Shown piece by piece: positions 20,504 to 31,100 of a stretch of 64,000 nucleotides of DNA; the stretch's first letter is position 1, and each line of letters opens with the position of its first letter. This stretch comes from Ceratodon purpureus. Taxonomy: Eukaryota > Streptophyta > Bryopsida > Pseudoditrichales > Ditrichaceae. Made by a program: the position numbers and the translations under genes. The stretch lies in NCBI GenBank assembly GCA_014871385.1, contig CM026425.1, positions 3,956,752-4,020,751 on the forward strand, in the 5' to 3' direction. The notes under the pieces were generated by a model. That model was given only the letters and a program-made list of their open reading frames with translations, had not been told where the DNA came from and searched no databases.

Positions 20504-23500
20504 CTAGACATGGTGACGTCGGTGGTGATTACGGTGCTGGTCACCGTAATGGCTCTCCTTCTGGATCCGCTGTGCCATGAGCTTAGACACTTCCCTCCTT
20601 ACTTCATCATCCTTCCGAAGTAATTCAGTGTTATTGGAATGCTGGAAGGTTAGCCAGTTGTCAATGGCTATCTTCCGAGTTCCCCTGAATTTGTTGATGA
20701 AACATCCATTAGACCCGTAAAGAAAATGAGTCATGGCCATGACTTCCAGCATCCTCCCCCAACGACTTGAGTGATAACGGAGCTTGAGATTGATCAAAAA
20801 CTCCGGCCTCCTCTCATTGTAGCGGTTCACATTCACCACCACCTTGAAATCCCTGCAAATCCGAGCCAAAAACTTGGAGAAGATTGCTGCTCGGAAACAC
20901 ACAGGGTCGGTGTGTGTGTGGTGAATCTGCCAGAAGCCTTCATAGGCCGTGGCACAATTCCATGCCGTGTCAAATTGACCAGGGATTAGAGGCCAATTAT
21001 ACTCCACCGAGTCAATTAGACTGTCTGGAGCCCACTTGAATCTTCTTCTACAGTCGCAGAAATGTCCATTTGTCCTCACGGCCTCAGGAGCCGCATCGGT
21101 CCAATTGACATTTACTATCTTCTTGTAGATCAAATCCCATGACCGCTCCTCCCTTCGAGACAGTCCGTAATCCTCCAGCAGCCACTCAATCGCAGTCCAC
21201 GTGGGTAGCGGAAAAACCGCTTCATTGTCAAATAGACTTGCATAATTCCCTAAGTACTTGACTGTTAAGGGGGATCCTGTAACCGGTGTTCGAATAGACA
21301 GCCACCCCGGTGCCTTATATGTGGGTGGAGGCAAGGTCAACTCGACTTGAAGATCATGACTGGTGATGGATAGATGGCCCTTCTTCAACTCTCTCAAGGT
21401 GTCCATGATCTGCTGCCTCACCTTGTGCATCCCGTAGACATAGTGTGCCGTGGTCAACTCGCCCCTTTGAGCATAAGTCTCCCTCTCCAGCACACATGAC
21501 AACTTGACAAGGATGTTATCACGGTCATCGAACTCCTTGAGCAGCCCCTCCAAAGTTGCTGTCCACTCCTTGAGCTCCTCACTTGGCACCTTCTCCGCAA
21601 CATCCACCACCTGTCTACTCGAATCGCCCATCTTTACTAGTCTGTGACTCTCCACCGACATGTCAAGTTGACGTCTCTTCTGGAGTTGCTCCTCCAGAGT
21701 GGTGTAGTATAACACTACTCGAGCTCCCAAGTGACCTATGGGGAGCAACAGCTTCTTTTGGTCGGTCAACTGGACATCGCCTCTTGCGATCATCTCACAG
21801 ATGAGATTCTGCTGATTAGCGTGTCTACTAGACGCTGCCCATACTGCATCGAAGTCACCACTGTCCAATAGACATCCCCTGTCTTTCCCCACCATAGCCA
21901 ACCAGTTATCCCTTTGCAACTCGTATGCATGGAAAAGGGAATAACTTGGTGGTGATGTCAAGTCGACCTTCCAAAGTTCTCCTCTCAACGCCCTGTTCTC
22001 CATCCGGGCCTCCTGCAACTGCTTCTTACCAATCTCGATAGTACGGTGGTACAATTCGTTATTGGTCTTCAGAGTCGCATAATCCGAGGGGTTGACAACC
22101 TTCACCATCGGATTTTTCTTCAAGCTTTCCAACTCTGCCTTGAGCTTATTCTTCTCATTCCTCTCCTCGGTGCAGAGCTTGGAAATGGCGATCTTGGTAT
22201 CGTTCAGTTGGTCAAATTGACGTTGAAGTTCGATGCGGTGCTGCTTCTCATCGTTATACAGCTCTTGGAACGACTTCCCAGTGTCGATCTCAATGTCTGC
22301 AACGGTGGGCTTGGTCAATTCTTCATTCAATTCCGCCAAGTTAGCCAACTGTGTATTCAGCCTCCGTATATCTTCCACAGCTAGGTTGTTCTCAGTGGTC
22401 AAGTTGAACACTGTACGCTCCAATTCCTTGATCTTCAACCGTAGCTGCGTTTCTCTCACTAGTGCATCCTTGAGCTGTGCAGCCACCTCAGCCTGCGTGA
22501 GCTGCAGCGCGGGTTGCCTTGCAGGTTCACGATTGTCTACTTGACTGGCTGATCTTGCTCCTCTTCCCAACCTCGGGTTCAATTCAAATAGACATTGAGG
22601 TAAGGAGTCATCCACTCTCCTCTTCTTGACTTTGTTGGCTCTCGAGGAGGATGGAGTCGAGGCTCTAGGCTCTGGTTCCCTTGTCAAATTGAGCAAGTCT
22701 GGAAGCACTCTCACCGGTCCAGTTGACACACCTGAATCCACTTGACTTGATGGCTTGGTCAGCTCTGAGAGGTAAATCGCACTGTAGAGTGTGATTGGAT
22801 ACCGCGTGTGTTTCTTACTAATCTCCACCTTGATGTTGTCAAATAGAATGTTTCCCCAACTCAATTTGACACCATTCCACCCGTAAATTGCGGCTGCTAC
22901 TCCTTCCTTCGACATGATCAGAGGCCCCTTCTCCGCCAGCATAATCCTCTGATTGAAGAAAAGTAGCCACTCCTTCCACGTCTCTTTCGCATTCACCAAT
23001 TTATAGCCACTCTGTGTCTTGGCAGCTCTGTCAAAGACGTTGGTCAAATCGTCCTCTGAAATACCGCCCACTTCCTCCGTCAACAACCTGTCCCCTTGGT
23101 GCAACTTCAGCATCTTGGAGATGGCTGTCGAGTTGAACTGTACGCTTCTTCCATCCACCACGGCTATTCCTCTGGAGCCATACTCCGAAGAAGTCAGGAA
23201 TTGATTAATCCTCCCATCATCCTGCTCCTCGAAGACAACCATTACGAAGTCCCAGAGTCCTGCCTTCACAAAGTTTTCCCGGTTGGCTTCAAATTGCGGC
23301 CATGCTTCCCGGTCAATCTTCTTCAATTCCAAGTGTTCAATTTGACGTCTTGGTCCACTTGACAGGTCCTGTTGCATTGCATCCGCAAGCACAGTCTTCT
23401 TCGACTTCTTGTTCTTCATCGCCTTCACTTTGGGCCGAGCAATTGGCCTTGTCAATTTGACCGATCCTGCAACTTCGGGTTGGGGCCTCCCTTGATCAGT

Positions 23501-23539
23501 TCCTCTGGCTTCTCTGTCAACTTGACCTTCGTTTACCAT
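20504..23539 (-). CDS. Element A extra ORF downstream of pol (1011 residues)
   Basis: Lies between pol and the 3' LTR, the place where Athila-type elements carry additional ORFs. No transmembrane segments or envelope features seen. N-terminal 60 residues basic; about 75-260 a globular domain (SRGIAVVDGRSVQFNSTAIS, YGWNGVKLSWGNILFDNI, ITLYSAIYLSEL) whose pattern recalls the plant-transposon-protein domain (PF20167-like; inference); about 350-560 Leu/Glu/Lys-rich coiled coil; then a second globular half to the C-terminus. The nucleotide sequence carries many TGTCNANTNGACA sites, and the stop codon lies inside one (20498-20510). A shorter protein of similar layout sits in the LTRs of element B. 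Confidence 0.75.
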   Translation of the reverse strand: MVNEGQVDREARGTDQGRPQPEVAGSVKLTRPIARPKVKAMKNKKSKKTVLADAMQQDLSSGPRRQIEHLELKKIDREAWPQFEANRENFVKAGLWDFVMVVFEEQDDGRINQFLTSSEYGSRGIAVVDGRSVQFNSTAISKMLKLHQGDRLLTEEVGGISEDDLTNVFDRAAKTQSGYKLVNAKETWKEWLLFFNQRIMLAEKGPLIMSKEGVAAAIYGWNGVKLSWGNILFDNIKVEISKKHTRYPITLYSAIYLSELTKPSSQVDSGVSTGPVRVLPDLLNLTREPEPRASTPSSSRANKVKKRRVDDSLPQCLFELNPRLGRGARSASQVDNREPARQPALQLTQAEVAAQLKDALVRETQLRLKIKELERTVFNLTTENNLAVEDIRRLNTQLANLAELNEELTKPTVADIEIDTGKSFQELYNDEKQHRIELQRQFDQLNDTKIAISKLCTEERNEKNKLKAELESLKKNPMVKVVNPSDYATLKTNNELYHRTIEIGKKQLQEARMENRALRGELWKVDLTSPPSYSLFHAYELQRDNWLAMVGKDRGCLLDSGDFDAVWAASSRHANQQNLICEMIARGDVQLTDQKKLLLPIGHLGARVVLYYTTLEEQLQKRRQLDMSVESHRLVKMGDSSRQVVDVAEKVPSEELKEWTATLEGLLKEFDDRDNILVKLSCVLERETYAQRGELTTAHYVYGMHKVRQQIMDTLRELKKGHLSITSHDLQVELTLPPPTYKAPGWLSIRTPVTGSPLTVKYLGNYASLFDNEAVFPLPTWTAIEWLLEDYGLSRREERSWDLIYKKIVNVNWTDAAPEAVRTNGHFCDCRRRFKWAPDSLIDSVEYNWPLIPGQFDTAWNCATAYEGFWQIHHTHTDPVCFRAAIFSKFLARICRDFKVVVNVNRYNERRPEFLINLKLRYHSSRWGRMLEVMAMTHFLYGSNGCFINKFRGTRKIAIDNWLTFQHSNNTELLRKDDEVRREVSKLMAQRIQKESHYGDQHRNHHRRHHV

Positions 23540-25155
23540 TGTTCCTTCTTTCTGTCTATTAGACTACACACTCGGCAGTTAGTTTGCTTCAGTCTTTACT
23601 TCGTCTAATTGAAATTTCTCTCCCTAAAACTCTCGGCATTGTCTACTGGAACTCTCGGGAATTTTTTCTTTGTTCTTTCCTTACTTTAAAACTATAAAGC
23701 ACTTCTTCCACTCGGCAATCAGTTTTATCCCTAATTTTCTACTTCGCAATCATATTCCATTGAAAATATTAAGCTTCGTTCTTTCTGTTCTTCTCCTTCC
23801 TTTCTCTCGGCAATCAGTTTGTGATATTTTCCTACATTACTATCATCATACATTCATCACAGCACCACGTTTCAGTTTCATTCCTTTGATCTTTTATCCT
23901 TTCTTTCTCTCGGCAAGTTGTGTTTTATGTTTCTTAACATCTTTGTCTACTGGACAGTCACCATTCTTCACAAGTAACAGTTCAATTGGACATGCAAGAA
24001 GAAGATGCGAAGACAACATGCATTCGACTTGACACAACAGAATGGATGCAATGAAACTCACCCGAATGTATGTGTCAACTTGACTACGAGAGATATGCCT
24101 CTCAAGATGCAATGCTTCGTCTTCCCCTTCTGTCGCACTGTTTCCAATTGACACACTCACAATGATCAGAAAACTCTGAGTCCAGTCGACCTAATGTATC
24201 GTATCCCACTGTTTCTCACATCGATATTATCGCAACATCTCTATTAGCAACATTGTGTCCACTTGACCTAACTGTTTCTATGCTAATCAGGTTGTCCAAT
24301 TGACAAAACAGTATGCGAAATCAAACACAACTCACCCTCCGTTATGCAAACTGAAACGCACTTCGCTCCCCCTTCAATCGCTCAATCTTCTCGCACACAC
24401 CCGCTGTAATTAATTGTAGCAAAGTATAGTAATGTAGTCCTCCAGTTCACTCCTTCCTCTTTCTCGGATCGCTCAGTATCCCTCACACATCAGTTACTCA
24501 AATTGTGACCCTCAACTGAACTGCTTTTTCTCTCGATCCTCTCGGTATCTCACTCTATCTTCATTCTGATCTCCTCACAATGTGACTCCTTCCGTGTCCA
24601 CTTGACCACTATCTTTCTCCACTCCTAACCCTGATCACTCACACAGGAGCGCTCTGTCTACTTGACAAAACCTCGTCCACTTCTCTCAGACTCGCAACCG
24701 GTGCCTCTCAAGAAAATGTGTTTGTTTTGAGGTTCTGTTTTCCAGTTTTGGAGAAGATGATGTGGTCTACTCGACTCGACCAGTCTCTTTTGTCTATTTG
24801 ACAGTTAGTGGAATTTTACACTCATTTCCATGCAACGTGGTCATCATGATCACAGCCCCCAATTCATGTTATCATATCAGCCGTCTTTCCACTCACTAAT
24901 TGTATTTTCTGATCATTACTACTTACTCATCATTTTAGTTAGTGTCTACTTGTCAATTAGTAATTTCCATTTGCTTCGAAAAATTCTCAAGTTCAGGTTT
25001 TAAATTTGTTGAACTTTTGCTTTTTGTACTTAATTTTTTAGATCGCTGGTTTTTTAATTTCTTCAAAATTTCACAGTTTCTAGTACTTAAGTAGGACAGT
25101 TTAAAATTTAAAATTTTTATACTTACTGCCCCCCTCTTAAATCTAGAACTTGTCC
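23540..25155 (-). other. Element A spacer between gag-pol and the extra ORF
   Basis: Non-coding. Dense in TGTCNANTNGACA sites (for example 24073, 24256, 24293, 24655, 24791). A second short motif, CTCGGCAA or CTCGGCAG, recurs at about 23571, 23712, 23812 and 23909. A short 68-residue frame (24953-25159) just after pol has no recognised domain. The region may hold the leader or splice acceptor for the extra ORF (inference). Confidence 0.6.
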
Positions 25156-28100
25156 TCAAGTTATGTATGGTTTCAAACGAAAACCATTATATCTTGTGGC
25201 ATGAATTTTTCCTGCAAAATCTTGAAGTTCAACTGAACCATTGGGATACGATTTTAATACCCGATATGGTCCGAACCAACGCATTCTAAATTTTCCTGGA
25301 AATTTTTGAAATCGGCTATCATATAATAATACTAAATCATTAGGATTCAAAACTTTGGGTTCCAATTTGCTATCATAATATGTTTTACGATGTTTTTGAA
25401 TAGCTTCATTATTAAGATACGCTTGGGCTCTTGTTTCATCTAATTTTTCGAGCATATAAAGTCTATGTCTTAAAGATTCTTCATCTCCTAATCGTTCATC
25501 TAATGCAATTCTTAAAGACGGGAGTTCCATTTCAATTGGTAAGATAGCTTCTTGACCGTAAACTAATTGAAATGGAGTAAATTTTGTAGATACTTTAAAT
25601 GCACATCGATAAGCCCATAATGCATCTGGTACTCTTGCATCCCAATCCGTATTTGAACCCTGTACAGTTTTAGTAATTATCCGACATAATATACCGTTTG
25701 TTTTCTCTGTCTGACCATTAGCACGGGGGTGATACGGTGTAGATTTTCTATGTTTAATTGAATATTTTTCAGTTAGTTGTTCAATTATTTCATTAAGAAA
25801 ATGAGTTCCCCGATCACTTACTAATTCTTTTGGACATCCAAATCTTGTAATAATATTTTCATATAAAAATTTGGCAACAGTTTTAGCATCATCGGTTTTC
25901 GTAGGTTGAGCTTCTGCCCATTTAGTTACATATTCAGTTGCAATTAATATGTATCTATTTCGACCATGTCGACTAGGTGGTTTAATAGGTCCTACAAAAT
26001 CAATTCCCCATTTCTCAAACGGCGTTTGAGCTAAAATTGGATTTAAAGGCATTGCCTTTGAAGGTGTAGGTTTTCCAACTCTTTGGCATGGATCACATTT
26101 TTTAGTATATCTATGTGCATCCCCAAAGAGTGTTGGCCACCAATATCCGGATTGTAACGCTTTATGTGCAGTTACCATTCCGGCAAAATGACCGCCACAT
26201 GCAGCGTCATGACAACCTTTAAGAATTAATGGTACCTCACTTGGATTAATACATCTCCGTAAAAGTCCGTCTTTACCCCTTTTATATAGGACTTTTGCAA
26301 TTAATGTATATGGTTGAGATTTAAATATTAATTTTTGTTTTTGTTTATCTGTATAGTCTTGAGGGAAGGTATTGGTACTCAAGTAATGAATAACATCAGC
26401 ATATTCTGCTGGAATGATATCCACTTGAAAAATATGCGCATCTGGAAAACTATCATCTATGGATTCTGGATTCACTTCCTTACTAATCCGTGATAAGAAA
26501 TCGGCATTGGCATGTTTTTTGCCAGGCCTTACATTAACCGTAAAATCAAATTCTTGAAGTAACAATACCCATCTAGCTATTCTCCCACTCAATTGTGGTT
26601 TATTAACCATATATTTAAGTGCATCATGATCTACATGAAAAGTGAACTTATAACCTAATAAATAATGTCTATATTTTTGGACCGAATATATCATTCCTAA
26701 CCCTTCTCTCTCCGTTACAGAGTAATTTTTCTCAGCAGCACTTAATTGTCTACTAGAAAAATATATAGGTCTATCATGACCTTTTGCGTCTTTTTGACTG
26801 AGAACACTTCCAATAGCATAATTTGATGCATCTACATAAACTTCAAACGGTTTCTCCCAATCTGGTGGTATTAGAATGGGAGCATTACTAAGCCGTTTTT
26901 TAAGTTTATTAAATGCTTTTGTGCACTCTTCTGTCCAAACACCAGGAGTATCGGTTTGTTTTGTTAGATGTGTTAAAGGAGCTGCTACTTCTGCATAAAA
27001 GTAGATAAATCTTCTATAATATCTGGAAGCTCCTAAAAACCCTTTAAGTTCTGTCATATGTTTAGGTATTTCTAATTTTTTGATAGCAGCTACTTTATCT
27101 GGATCAACACCTATACCTTCTTTTGAAACTATATGACCCACTAATCGTCCACAAGGTACAGCGAATTCAGACTTGGCTGCGTTTATTGAAATATCATATT
27201 TTTCACATTGTTCAAAACATTTCTTTAAACATTTCTGGTGTTCATCTTTAGGACTAAAGACACAAAAATCATCTAAGAAAATTTCAATAAATTTTCTTAA
27301 ATATTCCTGAAAAGCTGTTGTCATTGCTCTTTGGAAAGTAGCTGGTGCATTGCACAATCCAAAGGGCATGACATTATAAGCAAAGGTTCCCCAATCAGTT
27401 GTAAAAGTTGTTAAAGGTTTATCTTCCGGGGCAATTTGTACTTGATTATAACCAGAAAATCCATCTAAAAAAGAATAACATTCATGTCCTGCTACACCAT
27501 CAAGGATTGCATCCGTGAAGGGTAAAGGAAAGTAATCTTTTTTAGTGACACTATTTAATTTCCTGAAATCCTGACAAATCCTTAACTTCCCGTTCTTCCT
27601 AGGCACCACAACAATTGGAGATACCCACTCACTATAAGGTACTGGATATATAAAATTACATTCTAGTAGTTTATCTATTTCCTCTTTAACCATGAGAGAA
27701 TATTTTGGGTTCATACGATATTGTCTTTGTCTTACCGGTTTTGTATTAGGTTCTAAAATAATTCTATGTTGACAGACTTCTGGAGGTATTCCTTTAAGGT
27801 CTTTATAAGTCCATGCAAATGCATCTTTACATTCTTTAAAGAATTTAAACCATTGTTCATATTCATTTGGATTTAATCCTTCATAAATTCTTATGTTTTT
27901 GGGTTCCTCTGGAGTTCCCAAATTCATATCAATGCAAGTGCTTTTAACAGGACTCATATTACTACCTTTTATATGAGACATGTTTTCCATTAATTCTTCA
28001 GAATCACTCAAATATTGAGGTTCTAATTCCGACTCAATTTCGGCGGTTACATTAAGTACTGGCGAATTTTCCCATGCTAGAATAGCATCATCTGAATCTA

Positions 28101-31100
28101 CTTCGTTATTCAGAAAGGAATATTCTCCAGTCCCTAAACATCTAAACTCAGGCATTTTCTCCTGTTCTACTACTTTAGTACTTTCGCTATTGGAATCATA
28201 TGAGGCTTCAGAAGTGACATCTGTGTCTTCTTCTTGAGTCTCACCATGATATTTAACTGGAAACATTGGTGATACAACCCGTTTCCCTTTTGCTTTTATA
28301 GTTAATGTTCCCTTTCCCCAATCATCTTTAGCTCTAGCAGATTTAAGCCACGGACGACCTAGTAATATTGGGTATGTTGATATGGATTCACTCACTTTAA
28401 AGATTATATAATTAATCTTAAAGTTAAGTCCTCCTATAGTTGTAACTATTCCTCTCAAAATACCCAATGGTACTACTCGACTTTGATCCGCCATTCTTAA
28501 GATAATAGGAGTGGAAGTCATATGAGTTAATCCTAGTTCTTCCATAGTGTCAACATTCATTAAGTTGACACTAGAACCACTATCTACTTGGACTCCTTCA
28601 ATTAGAGAACCATCTATGATTACATCCACAGTAGGTGCTCCAGGGTCCAAGGATATATCATGCACATCTACGATTTTACTCCTTTTTCTAACCAACGAAG
28701 AACTTAGTTCACCTCTACATTTAGGTGCTATTGCTAACAATTGCCTCAAAGATATGTTAGGTTGGATTTTATCCATATTTGTTAAGATATCATATGGATT
28801 CATTCCCTCTGACAATTTCATTGTACGATTATACTTCCTTTTCTTAGGAATAGTTGGTGTTTCTTTTAGTTTCTTTTTAGGTGGTCTATAAAACGTAGGT
28901 AATGAATTTGAAGTACTAGGCAAGTTAGCAAAATCATTTGGTAAATCTTGAGGTAATATTGTAGGTTCTTCAACTGGTTGCTTACCCTTATCCTTCTCCT
29001 TAGGTTCTTCTAATGGTATTGTTTTCTCACTATTTATGGGAATCTTTGGAGGTATTAAGGGAAATATTGGTTTAGGTTTTACAATATCCTTTTCCTTAAC
29101 TACTTTCGAAGGTGTGTTGTTTTTTCTCACTCTACTACTTCTGTAGTCACTATCAGAGCTGCTATGTTGATCACTTTCAACCATAGCCTTTTTGGCTTGT
29201 GCACGTGTTATATAAACCTCCTGAGGTTTATCTCTCTCATATTGTGTTATTTGATTTACATTCCTTGAGTTTTCAATTTCACTAAATTGAACACTCTTCA
29301 CAGGTGCTGGAGCTGTACAATTATTTGCTATATGACCACTTTGTTTACACCTCCCACATAAAGGATTATACCCAATTTGTTTCTTTGGATTTGGACAATC
29401 TCTCGCCATATGTCCTAATTCCTGACAGTTATAACACACTAAGTGTTTTCCTTTCTCAGGAGTTCCATATCTATGGGTATTAGGATTAATAGGCGGTCCA
29501 TTCCACACAGGTGCGGCATTATAAGTATCATTCCACCTTGGTCTCCCATCTCCAGGTCTATAAGGCGGTCCTACATTTGGTCTAGTAAACGGACGTTTTG
29601 AAGTTACACTATAAGGTGCTTTGTTATTATTTGTTCCGTTTGCCTGCAAATTAGAACTCACTGCAGCTACTACTTTCCCCAAATTCCAACATTTAGATAC
29701 GTCATGAGGTCCTCCACAAAAACTACATTTAGGTTTATTACTAAATTCCCCACCTATCGGAGTAGAACACTCATTGGAAAGATGTCCATGTCCATTACAA
29801 TTAGTGCACCACATATTGGTACGCATGTTTGTAGGTTTTGAACGTTTATCTTTCCCATGAGTTATTTGTACCGATAGTTCATTTAATTTTTTCTCTAATT
29901 TAGTAATGTTGTTCATTAATATATCATCTGTAGGGGCTTTAATTGCTAAAGGTTGAGGATTCATGACTGTGGGATTTGAAGGATAAGTCGAAACTGGTAG
30001 TTGTGATCTAGCTGGAGGTAAATAAGGATAATGATCACGGCCATAAGCGTCCATGCCTTGAGCATGATCATAACCTTCTCTCCTAGGTGGATATACTTCT
30101 GCATATTGTGCAAAATCAGTATTTACTCTAGCCTCTTCCCAAGTTTTAGCTTGTGTATAAGCACTAGCAATGTCTTGGGGGTTTCGTTCCTTTAAGTAAA
30201 TTCTTAACTCATCAGGCCAAACCCCTCCTACAAAGGTACATGCTAATACTTGATCAGTTAACCCATGATTTGTCCATCTCTTCAGAAGAGCATTAAATCT
30301 TGTATAATAGGAATCTATACCCTCATTTATACCCATTCTTATAGTTCGAAATCTATCGATTAGTCCTGGTATAAATGATCTAGGTCGAAACCGGTCAAGA
30401 AAAGCTCTCCTTAAATCTTCCCATCTTGTGGGTACGGTTAGCAATTGGACATACCATTCATGAGCATCATCAAGCAATGTGCTTGGAAAAGTGCTTAGAT
30501 ATAAATGTTCAGGTAATTGATTTGCTTGTGCAACCACTCTAAATCTTTCCAAATGTCTATCGGGGTCAGACCCTGGATATCCATGGTACATAGGATATGG
30601 TGCTATGTTTAAAATCCTTTGTTGTGCCATGATATTAGGTGGTAAAGTCTGTGGTGGAGGTGGTAGTGGTGGTGGGGGTGGTGGAGGTCTAGGATGAGGA
30701 GTTGGAGGTCTAGAAGGAGGTCGTGAAGGAGGTGAAGAAGAAGGTCTTACCAATTCTTCTTCACTTGTTTCTCTCCTTGTATCACTACTCTCACTACTAC
30801 TACTCCCAGAGGAATCTCCTGATGAAAATCTCCAACAATTTATCCCTTCCCAATCCTCATTACTTTCATCATTAGATGGTTCATAAGGGTTGGTAAAAGG
30901 TTGTATAGTTGGAAAAGTTTTTGGAAGGGATACCTCATAAGCTACTTCCTCATCATTCCACTCTTTTCTATTGTCTTCTAATGAAATTTCCCTTATGTAT
31001 GTTTCAATAGGGGTTGTGGTTTCTACCTCAGTACTATCTTCAATATCATTAACCCAATTCTCTATACCTGAAACAAAGGTTTGTACAGCTTCGTCGAGGT

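Noticed and set aside
20504-23539. Element A extra ORF as an envelope gene
   Set aside because: Position fits Athila-type env-like ORFs, but I see no signal peptide, transmembrane segment or fusion peptide; coiled coil and globular domains fit an accessory protein better.
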